Shown piece by piece: positions 9,880 through 18,494 of a DNA stretch of 64,000 nt. A program made the translations under genes and the position numbers. Origin of the DNA: Micromonospora sp. NBRC 110009 (GTDB lineage: Bacteria > Actinomycetota > Actinomycetes > Mycobacteriales > Micromonosporaceae); assembly GCF_030518795.1 (NCBI RefSeq), contig NZ_CP130427.1, positions 6,324,001-6,388,000 of the forward strand. Direction: 5' to 3'. The notes under the pieces were generated by a model. The model did not search any database. It saw only the letters and a list, made by a program, of their open reading frames with translations, and was not told the DNA's origin. Numbering within the stretch: position 1 is the first letter of the stretch; each line of letters opens with the position of its first letter.

Positions 9880-10617
9880 TCAGGCCGGCAGCAGGCGGGA
9901 CGGGGGTACGCCGGCGAACTCCTTCACGTCCCTCGTGAGGTGGGCCTGGTCGGCGTACCCGGCCAGCGCCGCGGTCTCGGCCAGCGGGGTACCGGCGCGG
10001 GCCAGGTCGAGGGCACGGCGCATCCGCAGGATGCGGGCGAGGGTCTTCGGGCCGTACCCGAAGAGGAGCTGGCTGCGCCGGTGCAGGGCCCGCGCCCCGA
10101 GGCCGACCTCGGCGGCGGCCGCCGCGACGGTCGCGCCGGCGGCCAGCCGGCCGGCGACCCGGACGCCGAGCGGGTCCGGCCCGCCGGCCGCCCGCAGCCG
10201 CGCCGCGGCCACGGTTTCCAGCAGCGCGGCGACCGGTTCCGCGCGGACCGGCCCGGCACGGTGGTGGCGGCCGGGGTCGACGCCGGCGACCCCGGCGATC
10301 CGGTCGGCCAGCTCCGCGGCCGCCAGCCCCCACAGGTCGGCGAGGAGCACCCGCTGGTCCCGCAGCTCGTGGGCGGGCGCCCCGAAGACGGCCGGTCCGA
10401 CGCCGGGCGGGAGGCGCAGCCCCACCCACCGCTCCCCCGGCGCGCTGGCCGACAGGTGGGCGGTCCGATCCGGCCCGGCGACCAGCAGGCCGGCCCGGCT
10501 GGACCAGAGCAGGTCCAGGCAGCCGTCCGGCAGCACCCGCGCCGGCGCGCCACCGGCGGCGACGCTCTCCCACACCACCGCGCCGGCGACCCCCACCGCG
10601 GCCCGCTCCCGGTACAT
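9880..10617 (-). CDS. AraC-family transcriptional regulator (DUF6597-type sensor)
   Basis: 245 residues. The C-terminal ~90 residues form an AraC-type double helix-turn-helix, with A-A-E-V-G-L-G-A-R-A-L-H-R-R as the first HTH and the terminal A-A-L-A-G-Y-A-D-Q-A-H-L-T-R-D signature. The N-terminal half (R-V-L-P-D-G-C-L-D-L-L-W) matches the sensor seen in many actinobacterial AraC regulators. The ATG at 10617 has a G-rich GAGGGTGGGGG just upstream. An alternative ATG at 10638 lies inside one arm of a large inverted repeat, an odd place for a start unless the gene is autoregulated. The regulator may control itself through that repeat or the neighbouring VOC gene. Confidence 0.85.
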   Translation of the reverse strand: MYRERAAVGVAGAVVWESVAAGGAPARVLPDGCLDLLWSSRAGLLVAGPDRTAHLSASAPGERWVGLRLPPGVGPAVFGAPAHELRDQRVLLADLWGLAAAELADRIAGVAGVDPGRHHRAGPVRAEPVAALLETVAAARLRAAGGPDPLGVRVAGRLAAGATVAAAAAEVGLGARALHRRSQLLFGYGPKTLARILRMRRALDLARAGTPLAETAALAGYADQAHLTRDVKEFAGVPPSRLLPA

Positions 10618-10634
10618 GCCCCCACCCTCGGCGA

Positions 10635-10685
10635 CCATGAGGTCGTTGTCACGTCCGTCGGCGTGTCGCGACAACAACCTCATGG
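10635..10685. promoter_or_regulatory. 16-bp inverted repeat upstream of the AraC gene
   Basis: Arms CCATGAGGTCGTTGTC (10635-10650) and GACAACAACCTCATGG (10670-10685) are complementary except for one position and are 19 bp apart. The second arm overlaps a short perfect palindrome, TGTCGCGACA (10664-10673). The site lies between the GT2 gene end and the AraC start. It could be the regulator's operator or a transcription stop for the upstream gene. Confidence 0.55.
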
Positions 10686-10698
10686 TGGACCGGGTGGG

Positions 10699-11928
10699 TC
10701 AGCGGCGGTGGTGATGCATGGCCAGGCGCAGGAGGGTGAAGCGGAGCGCGGTGGCCGCCAGGTTCGCCGCGACCAGCACGGCCAGCTCCACGGCCCGGGG
10801 TGGGGTGCCGGCGGCCGCGTGCAGGAGGGCCAACGACCCGCTGGTCAGGGCCAGGCCGAGGGCGAAGGCGAGCAGGCCCTGGAGGTGGTGCCGGGCGGCG
10901 TGCCGGCGACCCGTGACGCCGAAGGTGAGCCGGCGGTTGGCGGCGGTGTTGGCCACCGCGGTCACCAGCAGCGCCAGCAGGTTCGCCGCCTGCGCCCCGA
11001 GCGGACCCCGGGCCAGCACGAACAGCAGGAGGTACGCGAGCGTGCTGGCCACCCCGACGGCCGCGAACCGGGCGAGCTGCCGGGGCAGCCCGACCGGCAC
11101 CTGGGCCGGCGGCGGGTGCAGGGGCGCCCGGCCGAGCTGCTGGCGCAGGTCCGCCACGGGCAGCGCCCCGGTCACCAGCGCCCGGCCGAGCCGCCAGATG
11201 CCGCGCAGGTCGGCCACGGCGGTGGCGACGATGTCCACCCGGCTGTCGGGGTCGTCCACCCAGTCCACCGGCACCTCGTGGATACGCAGCCCGGCCCGCT
11301 GGGCCAGGACCAGCAGCTCGGTGTCGAAGAACCAGCCAGTGTCCTGGACCAGCGGCAGCAGGCCCGCCGCCACGTCGGCGCGGATCGCCTTGAACCCGCA
11401 CTGGGCGTCGGAGAAACGCACCGCGAGCGTCCCGCGAAGCAGCAGGTTGTAGCCGCGCGAGATCACCTCCCGCTTGGCGCCCCGCACCACCCGGCTGGTC
11501 CGCGCCAGCCGGGTGCCGATGGCCAGGTCGGAGTGCCCGGAGATGAGCGGCGCGACCAGCGGCAGCAGCGCCGCCAGGTCGGTGGAGAGGTCCACATCCA
11601 TGTACGCCAGCACCGGCGCCGGGGAGACCGACCAGGCCGCCCGCAACGCCCGGCCCCGACCCTTGGCATCCAGGTGCAGCACGCCCACCTCGGGCAGCTC
11701 CGCGGCGAGCGCCTCGGCCACCGCCAGGGTGCCGTCGACGCTGGCGTTGTCCGCCACGGTGATCCGGAACGGGTACGGGAAGTGCTCGGTGAGGTGGGCG
11801 TGCAACCGCCGTACGCAGGGACCGAGGTCGGCCCCCTCGTTGTACACCGGGACCACCACGTCCAGCACGGCCGTCGGCGTCGTCGACCGGGCGCCCACCG
11901 CCGCCCGGGGTTCCCTCGTCCAGGTCAT
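10699..11928 (-). CDS. Family 2 glycosyltransferase fused to a GtrA-like membrane domain
   Basis: 409 residues. The N-terminal ~250 are a GT-A dolichol-phosphate-mannose-synthase-like domain: V-V-V-P-V-Y-N-E-G, D-N-A-S-V-D-G-T and the metal-binding M-D-V-D-L-S-T-D. The C-terminal ~130 hold about four hydrophobic helices of GtrA type (A-N-T-A-A-N-R-R-L-T-F). Such fusions charge polyprenyl phosphate with a sugar and help move it across the membrane for an outward-facing transferase. The partner is probably the GT39-type protein encoded just upstream: its stop lies 2 bp before this ATG at 11928, and AGGGG in that gene's end is this gene's ribosome site. The role in cell-surface or protein glycosylation is inferred from this pairing. 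Confidence 0.9.
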   Translation of the reverse strand: MTWTREPRAAVGARSTTPTAVLDVVVPVYNEGADLGPCVRRLHAHLTEHFPYPFRITVADNASVDGTLAVAEALAAELPEVGVLHLDAKGRGRALRAAWSVSPAPVLAYMDVDLSTDLAALLPLVAPLISGHSDLAIGTRLARTSRVVRGAKREVISRGYNLLLRGTLAVRFSDAQCGFKAIRADVAAGLLPLVQDTGWFFDTELLVLAQRAGLRIHEVPVDWVDDPDSRVDIVATAVADLRGIWRLGRALVTGALPVADLRQQLGRAPLHPPPAQVPVGLPRQLARFAAVGVASTLAYLLLFVLARGPLGAQAANLLALLVTAVANTAANRRLTFGVTGRRHAARHHLQGLLAFALGLALTSGSLALLHAAAGTPPRAVELAVLVAANLAATALRFTLLRLAMHHHRR

Positions 11929-11930
11929 GG

Positions 11931-14345
11931 TCACCCCTGCTTTCCGCTGCTGAGGTCGTACACGGTCACGCCGTCGACGGTCGTCGCGGTGAAGTGCTCG
12001 GCGACCCAGTTGGCGATCTCCTGGGAGGCGTTGCTGCCGCCGCTGGGCCGGAACCCGCCGCCGCCGATGAAGTAGTGGATCTTCCCCTCGGCGACGTACC
12101 GCTGGAACTGGGCCAGGGTCGGGGACGGGTCGCTGCCGTTGAAGCCGCCGATCGGCATCACCGGTTCCTGGGCGGCGAGCTGGTAGCCGGAGGCGTTGTT
12201 CGACCCGACGGTCGCGGCCACCCAGGTGTAGCGGTCCGCGTCGGCTTCCAGCAGCGCCTTGAGCTCCGCGCTCGGTTCGCGGGCGTCGAGCAGCCCGCCC
12301 ATGCCGCCGCCCCGCGACGAACCACCGCCGCCCGGGAAGCCGGGGAACTGCCCGTTCGGGCCGCCCGCCGGGAAGCCGGGGAACTCGCCGTTCTGCGCCG
12401 TGCCACCGTTCGCACCGCCGGGCAGTTGGCCGTCCTGGCCGGTGCCGCCGTCGCGGACCCCGCCGTCCCGGCCGCCCGGGAAGCCGCCGGGGAAGCCACC
12501 GCGACCCCCGGGACCGAAGGCGCCCTGGACGGCCGGCCCGGCGCTGGGGATCGACCCGGTGTGCGGGGTCGCCGCCGTCTCCAGCGCGTACCCGACCGGG
12601 CCGGCGAGGGCGGCCGCCGCGCCGAGCGCCAGCACCACCGGGGCGAACCGGCGCGGCAGCCGGTCGACGAGCAGCAGCAGCGCGGCGGCGGCCAGGCCGA
12701 CCACCAGGACGGCACTCCGCAGCCACGGGTGCCAGTCGGCGCTGCGGCCGAGCAGGTGCCAGGACCACCAGGCGGTGACCGCCAGGGTGACGGCGAGCGT
12801 GCCGGTGGCCGCGAGGGCGCGCCGGCCGGCCGGTGCCGGGCCGCCGCTGGGGGCAGGGCGGGACATACTCGTCGCGGGCGCGGCCCCGGCCGGCGTCGCG
12901 GCCGGACCCGCGTCGGCCCCGACCGAGCCGCGATCCGTCGGCGGAACCGGGCCCGACCCGGTCGGGTCGGCGGGGACCGCCGGCGGTACCGGAGCGGAGA
13001 GCGCCGGCGGGACCGGGCCGAGCGTCGCGGCCGGCGGAATCGGGCCGGCGGCCGTGGCCGGCGCGTAGCCGGGCGTGCGGACGGTGGCCGGCGGGGTGGT
13101 CCGGGCGCGCCACAGCAGGGTCACCCCGATGCCCACCAGCGCCCCGATCGCCGGGGCCAGGGCCACCGTGTAGTACGGGTGGAAGATCCCGGACATGAAG
13201 CTGAAGATCAGGCCGGTGACCAGCAGCCAGCCGCCCCAGAGCAGCAGCCCGGCCCGGGTCCGGTCGGTCCGCGCCGCCCGACCGGCCAGCCACACTCCGG
13301 CGACCAGCAGGATCAGCGCGGCCGGCAGCAGCCAGGAGATCTGCCCGCCCACCTCGGTGTCGAACATCCGCAGCAGGCCGCTCTGGCCGGAGAACGGACC
13401 TCCGCCGCCGCCACCCATCCGGCCGACGCTGCCCTCCTCGTCGCCGGTGATCCGGCCCAGGCCGTTGTAGCTGAGGGTCAGCTCCACAATGCTGTTCTGC
13501 TGCGAGCCGCCGATGTAGGGGCGGGCACCGGCCGGGACCAGCTCCACGATCGCCACCCACCAACCGGCGGCGACGACCACGGCCAGCCCGGACAGCAGCA
13601 GCTGGCGGATCCGCCGCCAGAGGCCGGTCGGCGCGGCCAGCAGGTAGACCCCGGCGAAGACCGGGATCACCAGGAACGCCTGGAGCATCTTGGTGAGGAA
13701 GCCGAGGCCGACCAGCGCGCCGGTCAGCACGATCCACCGGGTGCTGGCCGTCTCCACCGCGCGCACCGTGGCGTACGCGGCCGCGACCAGGAGGAACACC
13801 AGCAGCGCGTCGGGGTTGTTGAACCGGAACATCAGCGTGGCCACCGGGGTGACCGCCAGCACCGCGCCGGCCAGCAGCCCGGCGACCGGGCCGTACCAGC
13901 GGCGGACGGCCGCGTACAGGACGCCGACCGAGGCCACCCCGAGCAGCGCCTGCGGCACCAGGATGGACCAGCTGCTCAACCCGAACACCCGGACGGAGAG
14001 CGCCATCAGCCACAGCGAGGCGGGGGTCTTGTCCACCGTAATCGAGTTGGCCGCGTCGGAGGAGCCGTAGAAGAACGCCTTCCAGCTCGCAGAGCCCGCC
14101 TGCACCGCCGCTGAGTAGAAGGCGTTGCCCCAGCCCGAGGCGCCCAGGCCCCACAGGTAGAGCAGCGCGGTGGCCAGCAGCAGGGCGGCCAGGGCCGGTC
14201 CCGCCCAGCGCGGGTCCCTTCGCGGCGGTTCGGCGGGCGGGTGGGCCGCCTCAGTCCGGACCGGTTCCGGGGCGGGCGCGGGGGCCGGGTCGGTCGCGGG
14301 CGACCCGGCCGTGGGCGCGGTCAGCAGGCTCTCTGTTCTGTCCAT
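11931..14345 (-). CDS. GT39/ArnT-type polytopic glycosyltransferase
   Basis: 804 residues with about a dozen predicted membrane helices. The N-terminal tail is Pro/Ala-rich. The first extracytoplasmic loop carries the acidic signature around D-K-T-P-A-S-L-W-L, and F-R-F-N-N-P-D-A matches the second conserved loop of the dolichyl-phosphomannose mannosyltransferase superfamily. A Gly-rich loop (six Gly in a row near residue 315), a Pro/Ala-rich linker near 420-520 and a very Gly/Pro/Phe-rich stretch near 610-690 (repeated F-P-G-F-P) precede a soluble C-terminal domain. It probably transfers a sugar from a polyprenyl donor outside the membrane, supplied by the coupled GT2-GtrA protein. The ATG at 14345 lies 46 bp from a histidine-kinase gene's end. 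The acceptor is unknown. Confidence 0.85.
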   Translation of the reverse strand: MDRTESLLTAPTAGSPATDPAPAPAPEPVRTEAAHPPAEPPRRDPRWAGPALAALLLATALLYLWGLGASGWGNAFYSAAVQAGSASWKAFFYGSSDAANSITVDKTPASLWLMALSVRVFGLSSWSILVPQALLGVASVGVLYAAVRRWYGPVAGLLAGAVLAVTPVATLMFRFNNPDALLVFLLVAAAYATVRAVETASTRWIVLTGALVGLGFLTKMLQAFLVIPVFAGVYLLAAPTGLWRRIRQLLLSGLAVVVAAGWWVAIVELVPAGARPYIGGSQQNSIVELTLSYNGLGRITGDEEGSVGRMGGGGGGPFSGQSGLLRMFDTEVGGQISWLLPAALILLVAGVWLAGRAARTDRTRAGLLLWGGWLLVTGLIFSFMSGIFHPYYTVALAPAIGALVGIGVTLLWRARTTPPATVRTPGYAPATAAGPIPPAATLGPVPPALSAPVPPAVPADPTGSGPVPPTDRGSVGADAGPAATPAGAAPATSMSRPAPSGGPAPAGRRALAATGTLAVTLAVTAWWSWHLLGRSADWHPWLRSAVLVVGLAAAALLLLVDRLPRRFAPVVLALGAAAALAGPVGYALETAATPHTGSIPSAGPAVQGAFGPGGRGGFPGGFPGGRDGGVRDGGTGQDGQLPGGANGGTAQNGEFPGFPAGGPNGQFPGFPGGGGSSRGGGMGGLLDAREPSAELKALLEADADRYTWVAATVGSNNASGYQLAAQEPVMPIGGFNGSDPSPTLAQFQRYVAEGKIHYFIGGGGFRPSGGSNASQEIANWVAEHFTATTVDGVTVYDLSSGKQG

Positions 14346-14390
14346 GCCGGCAAGCGTCGGGCGGCCCGCTGGTCCGGCCCGATGAACTAG

Positions 14391-15911
14391 CTATGCGTCG
14401 GCTGTGGAATCCGGCAGCCGGACCGTGAGCACGGTCTGCCCGGGGCGGCTGGCCACGTCGACCCGGCCGTGGTGCGCCTCCACCACGGCGGCCACGATGG
14501 CCAGGCCGAGGCCGGTGCTGCCGTGCGCGCGGGAGCGCGAGCTGTCGCCCCGGGCGAACCGCTCGAAGACCTCCGGCTGGAGGTCGGCGGGGATGCCGGG
14601 ACCGTCGTCCGCGACGCTGACTTCGACGCCGTCGGCCACCGGGGTCAGCCGGGTGGTGACGGTGGTCCCGGGCGGCGTGTGCACCCGGGCGTTGGCCAGC
14701 AGGTTCGCCACCACCTGGTGCAGCCGGTGGCCGTCGCCGGTGACGCTCACCGGCTCGTCGGGCAGGTCGAGCTGCCAGCGGTGCTCGGGGCCGGCCACGT
14801 GCGCGTCGCTGACCGCGTTCACCAGCAGCGCGGTGAGGTCGACCGGCTCGGCCGCGAGGGGCCGGCCGGAGTCGAGGCGGGCCAGCAGCAGCAGGTCGTC
14901 GACGAGGCTGGTCATCCGGGTGCTCTCCGACTCCACCCGGCGCAGCGCGTGCGCCACGTCCGGCGGCACCTCGTCCCGGCCCCGGCGGGCCACCTCGGCG
15001 TATCCCCGGATCGCCGCCAGCGGGGTACGCAGCTCGTGGCTGGCGTCGGCGACGAACTGGCGTACCCGGGTCTCGCTGGCCTGCCGGGCGGCGAGCGCGG
15101 CGGCGACGTGGCCGAGCATCCGGTTGAGCGCGCCGCCCACCTGCCCCACCTCGGTACGCGGGTCGGTGTCGGCCTCCGGCACCCGCACCGACAGCGCCAC
15201 CTCGCCCCGGTCCAGCGGCAGCTCGGTGACCCGGGCGGCGGTGGCGGCGACCCGGTTCAGCGGCCGCAGGGTGGCCCGGACGATCAGCGTGCCGAGGCCG
15301 CCCGCGATGACCAGACCCGCCCCGACCAGCCCCACCTGCGCGACCATCATCCACATGACCGTCTGTTCGACGTCGGAGAGCGGGATGGCGACGCTGAGCA
15401 CGTCCCCGTCGGGCGTGCGATGGGCCACCGCCCGATAGTCGTCCCGGCCGCCGAGTTCGACGGTGCGGGGCCGCCCGTCGAGCGGGAGCGCGGCAAGCGC
15501 GGCGACGTCGGCGGCGGGAACGGTGTCGACCGACCCGGACTCGGCTCGGGAGGTCGCCGTCGTGACCCCGCAGGCGACCCGCATCGCGATCGAGCCGGGC
15601 GGAAATCCGCGCGGCGGCTCCGGTGCGGTCTGGTCGCAGTGGTCCACCGGCCGCCGCGGATCCCCCGGCTGACGCAGCCAGGGCGGCAGGTCGTCGGTGT
15701 CGGTGCCGGTGCGCCGGTCGCCCATGGTGAGCTGGCTGTCCACCCGGCCGACCAGGAAGTGGCGCAGGGCGACCGTGCTCACCCCGCCGATGCCGACGCT
15801 GACCAGCGCCAGCAGCGCCAGCACGGAGAGCACGAGCCGCCGGCGTAGCGACCAGCCGGCCAGCCGACGCCGCAGCCGCCCCGCCGGGTCACTCCGCCGG
15901 CTTGAGGACAT
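14391..15911 (-). CDS. Sensor histidine kinase (HAMP-HisKA-HATPase)
   Basis: 506 residues. A first membrane helix (about residues 27-48), an extracytoplasmic sensor of ~130 residues and a second helix (about 185-210) are followed by a HAMP linker. The dimerisation helix has the phospho-accepting His in D-A-S-H-E-L-R-T-P-L-A. The ATPase domain has N-L-L-A-N-A-R-V-H, D-D-G-P-G-I-P and G-S-T-G-L-G-L-A-I-V. The first 23 nt overlap the end of the upstream response-regulator gene, so the two are co-translated. The downstream glycosyltransferase genes begin 46 bp later on the same strand and may be part of the transcript. The stimulus is unknown. Confidence 0.95.
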   Translation of the reverse strand: MSSSRRSDPAGRLRRRLAGWSLRRRLVLSVLALLALVSVGIGGVSTVALRHFLVGRVDSQLTMGDRRTGTDTDDLPPWLRQPGDPRRPVDHCDQTAPEPPRGFPPGSIAMRVACGVTTATSRAESGSVDTVPAADVAALAALPLDGRPRTVELGGRDDYRAVAHRTPDGDVLSVAIPLSDVEQTVMWMMVAQVGLVGAGLVIAGGLGTLIVRATLRPLNRVAATAARVTELPLDRGEVALSVRVPEADTDPRTEVGQVGGALNRMLGHVAAALAARQASETRVRQFVADASHELRTPLAAIRGYAEVARRGRDEVPPDVAHALRRVESESTRMTSLVDDLLLLARLDSGRPLAAEPVDLTALLVNAVSDAHVAGPEHRWQLDLPDEPVSVTGDGHRLHQVVANLLANARVHTPPGTTVTTRLTPVADGVEVSVADDGPGIPADLQPEVFERFARGDSSRSRAHGSTGLGLAIVAAVVEAHHGRVDVASRPGQTVLTVRLPDSTADA

Positions 15912-16629
15912 ACCCGGCGCCCCGCAACGTGTGGATCATCGGCTCGCGGCCCGCGTCGATCTTCTTGCGCAGGTACGAGATGTAGAGCTCCACGACGTTG
16001 GCCTGGCCGCCGAAGTCGTAGTTCCAGACCCGGTCGAGGATCTGTGCCTTGCTCAGCACCCGGCGCGGATTGCGCATCAGGTAGCGCAGCAGCTCGAACT
16101 CGGTGGCGGTGAGCGTGATCAGGTCGCCGCCCCGGCGTACCTCGTGACTGTCCTCGTCGAGGCTGAGGTCGCCGACGGTGAGCACCGCGTCCTCCCGGGC
16201 GGCGACCGCGAACCCGGAGCGACGCAGCAGGGCGCGCAGCCGGGCGATCACCTCCTCCAGGCTGAACGGCTTGGTGACGTAGTCGTCGCCGCCGACGGTG
16301 AGCCCGGCGATCCGCTCCTCCACCGCGTCGCGCGCGGTGAGGAAGAGCACCGGCACGGTCGGGGCCTCCTCGCGGAGCCGGCGCAGCACCTGGAAGCCGT
16401 CGAGGTCGGGCAGCATCACGTCGAGCACCACCGCGTCCGGCTTGAACTGCCGGGCGGTGCCGATCGCGGTGATCCCGTTGGCGGCGGTGGAGACCTGCCA
16501 GCCCTCGTAGCGCAGCGCCATCGAGAGCAGGTCGGTGAGCGTCGGTTCGTCGTCCACCACCAGCACCCGCACCGGCTCACCGTCCGGCCGGCGCAGCTCG
16601 ATCCGGCCCTGCGCGGCCCGCCCCTCCAT
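15889..16629 (-). CDS. OmpR/PhoB-family response regulator
   Basis: 246 residues. The receiver domain has the acidic pair in V-V-D-D-E-P, phospho-accepting Asp in V-V-L-D-V-M-L-P-D and the switch Lys in Y-V-T-K-P-F. The C-terminal winged helix has L-T-A-T-E-F-E-L-L and ends with the R-G-A-G-Y-V-L-K-P pattern. Three ATGs cluster at 16644, 16635 and 16629; 16629 is preferred because only it has a G-rich site (GGGGG) at normal spacing. The gene overlaps the histidine kinase by 23 nt and is its cognate partner. The target promoter is not obvious, but the adjacent glycosyltransferase pair or the divergent ApbE-like gene are candidates. Confidence 0.95.
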   Translation of the reverse strand: MEGRAAQGRIELRRPDGEPVRVLVVDDEPTLTDLLSMALRYEGWQVSTAANGITAIGTARQFKPDAVVLDVMLPDLDGFQVLRRLREEAPTVPVLFLTARDAVEERIAGLTVGGDDYVTKPFSLEEVIARLRALLRRSGFAVAAREDAVLTVGDLSLDEDSHEVRRGGDLITLTATEFELLRYLMRNPRRVLSKAQILDRVWNYDFGGQANVVELYISYLRKKIDAGREPMIHTLRGAGYVLKPAE

Positions 16630-16802
16630 GACCATGTCCCCCATCGTGGGCCGGCCCGCTGTGCCGAGCCTGTCCCCATCCTGTGTACCAGCTGTGCAGG
16701 CCAGTCGGGATGGGTCGCGTCCACCGCCCCGCCGGCCGGAGGCACAGCGTGGTCACAGGTACGCCCCACGTCGCCTCCAGCCTCCCCGGGCACGCTGCCC
16801 GT

Positions 16803-17624
16803 ATGAGCGTGGACGGGACCTTCGAGGTCCGCTGGTGGTGGCGGGACCGGCCGGTACGGGTGGCGGTGACCGACCGTACCGCGCTGCCGGCGGCCCGGCG
16901 TACGGTGGCGCGCCGGCTGGCCGGGCTGCGCGTGGTCGACCTGGAACTGGCCCGGGCGCACCGGGCCGCCGGCCGGCCCGTGCCGGTCGGCCCGCTGCTG
17001 CGGGACCTGCTGTCGGTGGCGCTCGGCGCCGCCGAGGCGACCGGCGGCGCGGTGGATCCGACGGTCGGCGCGGCCCGGCTGCGCCGGGCCGGGGGGCCGC
17101 TGCCGGCCTGCGGCTCCGGCTGGGGCGCGGTGGAGCGGGGCCGGGACTGGCGGGCCGTGTCGCTCCGCGGGGACCTGCTGGCGGTGCCGCCGCCGCTCTG
17201 GCTGGACCTCGGCGGGACGGCCAGCGCGTACCTGGTGCAGCGCTGCGCCGAGCAGGTGGCGGCCCGGCACGGGACCGGGGTGCTGGTCGCCCTCGGGTCC
17301 CGGATCGCCGTGGCGGGCCCGGTGCCGGTGAGTGGTTGGCGGGTGGCGCAGGGGCCGCCGACGCTGACCGGCGGCGCGCTGGTCACCGCCGACGTGCTAC
17401 GCCCGGACGGCGGCGGGGTACGCGACCCGCGTACCGGTGGGTCGCCGGCCGCGGGGTGGGATGCGGTGACCGTGGCCGCCCCCGACGCGGCGCGGGCCGC
17501 GATGCTGGCGGTGGCCGCGCTGGCGCGCGGCGCGGACGGCCCGGAATGGCTGGCCGGGCAGGGCGTCCGGGCGTGGCCGCGGGCCCACCGGACGGCCCTT
17601 CCGCAGCCGGCTACCCGGTGGTAA
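16803..17624 (+). CDS. ApbE-like protein (FAD:protein FMN transferase family, divergent)
   Basis: 273 residues. The family pattern is recognisable: G-G-A-V-D-P-T-V-G-A in the first half and L-W-L-D-L-G-G-T-A-S-A-Y-L-V in the centre, which correspond to the ApbE substrate and FAD-binding regions. Canonical ApbE has D-L-G-G-I-A-K-G and a following glycine-rich N-A-G-G-D strand. Here the Lys is Ser and the strand reads V-A-L-G-S-R-I-A, so Mg/FAD binding may be altered or lost. The ATG at 16803 is the first start without an improbable N-terminal extension. The gene diverges from the two-component system. ApbE proteins flavinylate membrane redox proteins, but no such target is adjacent. Confidence 0.7.
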   Translation: MSVDGTFEVRWWWRDRPVRVAVTDRTALPAARRTVARRLAGLRVVDLELARAHRAAGRPVPVGPLLRDLLSVALGAAEATGGAVDPTVGAARLRRAGGPLPACGSGWGAVERGRDWRAVSLRGDLLAVPPPLWLDLGGTASAYLVQRCAEQVAARHGTGVLVALGSRIAVAGPVPVSGWRVAQGPPTLTGGALVTADVLRPDGGGVRDPRTGGSPAAGWDAVTVAAPDAARAAMLAVAALARGADGPEWLAGQGVRAWPRAHRTALPQPATRW

Positions 17625-17627
17625 CTT
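17622..17627 (+). promoter_or_regulatory. Leaderless-type -10 (TAACTT) for the micro-ORF/hydrolase pair
   Basis: TAACTT ends 6 nt before an ATG at 17634 and lies inside the end of the ApbE-like gene, whose stop is at 17622-17624. There is no ribosome-binding site before 17634. Confidence 0.45.
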
Positions 17628-17633
17628 GCCGGC

Positions 17634-17699
17634 ATGTCCATCGACGGCCGTCCGCCCCGACCGCGGGCCGGGCACATCCCGCCGCAGGTGCGGCGATGA
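17634..17699 (+). CDS. 21-residue leaderless micro-ORF coupled to the hydrolase gene
   Basis: ATG at 17634 opens a 21-codon frame (M-S-I-D-G-R-P-P-R-P..., ending Q-V-R-R) whose TGA overlaps the ATG of the alpha/beta hydrolase as ATGA. The peptide is Pro/Arg-rich with no hydrophobic segment. It follows a TAACTT hexamer at leaderless spacing, and the hydrolase has no ribosome site of its own. The likeliest role is to deliver ribosomes to the hydrolase start; a regulatory peptide is possible. No homologue is known to me. Confidence 0.5.
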   Translation: MSIDGRPPRPRAGHIPPQVRR

Positions 17700-18487
17700 G
17701 CGCTCCCGTCGAGGTGGTCTTCGAGCGGCGCGGCGCCGGGTCGCCGCTGGTCCTGCTGCACGGCATCGGGCACCACTGGGCCGCCTGGCTGCCGGTGCTG
17801 GACCGGCTCGCCGAGGCGCACGACGTGATCGCGCTGGACCTGCCCGGCTTCGGCCGGTCCCCGGTGCCGGTGGCCGGGCTGCCGACGGACATGCCCGGCC
17901 TGGTCGCGGCCGTCGTCGAGGTCTTCACCGCGCTCGGGCTGCAGCGACCGCACGCGGCGGGCAACAGCCTCGGCGGCGCGATCGCCCTGGAACTCGCCGC
18001 CGCCGGGACGGTCTCCTCGGCCACCGCGCTCTCCCCGGCCGGCTTCTGCACCCCGGCCGAGCTGCGCTGGGCGCTCACCGTGCTGAGCCTGCACCGCAAC
18101 GCCGCCCGGCTGCCCGAGCCGGTGCTGCGGTCGCTGTTCGGCTCACCGGCCTTGCGGACCCTCGCCATGGGAATGATCCTGGCCCGCCCCAACCGGATGG
18201 CGCTCGACGCGGCGCTGGCCGACGCCCGGGCGCTGCGCGAGGCGCGGGCCTTCCGCGCGGTGGCGCGCGCGGGACGGGGCTACGCCTTCGCCGGCGCGCC
18301 CACCGTGCCGGTGACCGTCGCCTGGGGCACCCGGGACCGGATCCTGCCCTACCGGCAGGCCGCGCTGGCCCGGACCCGCCTGCCCGCGGCCCGGCACCTC
18401 GACCTGACCGGCTGCGGCCACGTGCCGATGCACGACGATCCGGAGCTGGTGGCCTCGGTCATCCTCGGCACTACGGGAGCGGCCTGA
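17696..18487 (+). CDS. Alpha/beta-fold hydrolase
   Basis: 263 residues, a complete single-domain hydrolase. The oxyanion-hole motif V-L-L-H-G-I-G-H-H-W lies near residue 22. The nucleophile Ser is in A-G-N-S-L-G-G, the acid Asp probably in W-G-T-R-D-R-I-L-P, and the base His in G-C-G-H-V-P-M-H. It has no signal peptide, so it is cytoplasmic, and no sequence feature gives the substrate. The ATG at 17696 overlaps the stop of a 21-codon ORF. It converges with a 74-residue gene 8 bp downstream. Confidence 0.9.
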   Translation: MSAPVEVVFERRGAGSPLVLLHGIGHHWAAWLPVLDRLAEAHDVIALDLPGFGRSPVPVAGLPTDMPGLVAAVVEVFTALGLQRPHAAGNSLGGAIALELAAAGTVSSATALSPAGFCTPAELRWALTVLSLHRNAARLPEPVLRSLFGSPALRTLAMGMILARPNRMALDAALADARALREARAFRAVARAGRGYAFAGAPTVPVTVAWGTRDRILPYRQAALARTRLPAARHLDLTGCGHVPMHDDPELVASVILGTTGAA

Positions 18488-18494
18488 CCGCCGC

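Noticed and set aside
9940..12075. Very long open frame (711 codons) on the plus strand
   Set aside because: It is the shadow of the AraC and GT2 genes on the opposite strand; its Gly/Arg/Gln-rich translation has no domain pattern.
11931..14345. Gly/Pro-rich stretches as a frameshift or assembly error
   Set aside because: The frame stays open and membrane or soluble domains continue on both sides, as in relatives with low-complexity loops.
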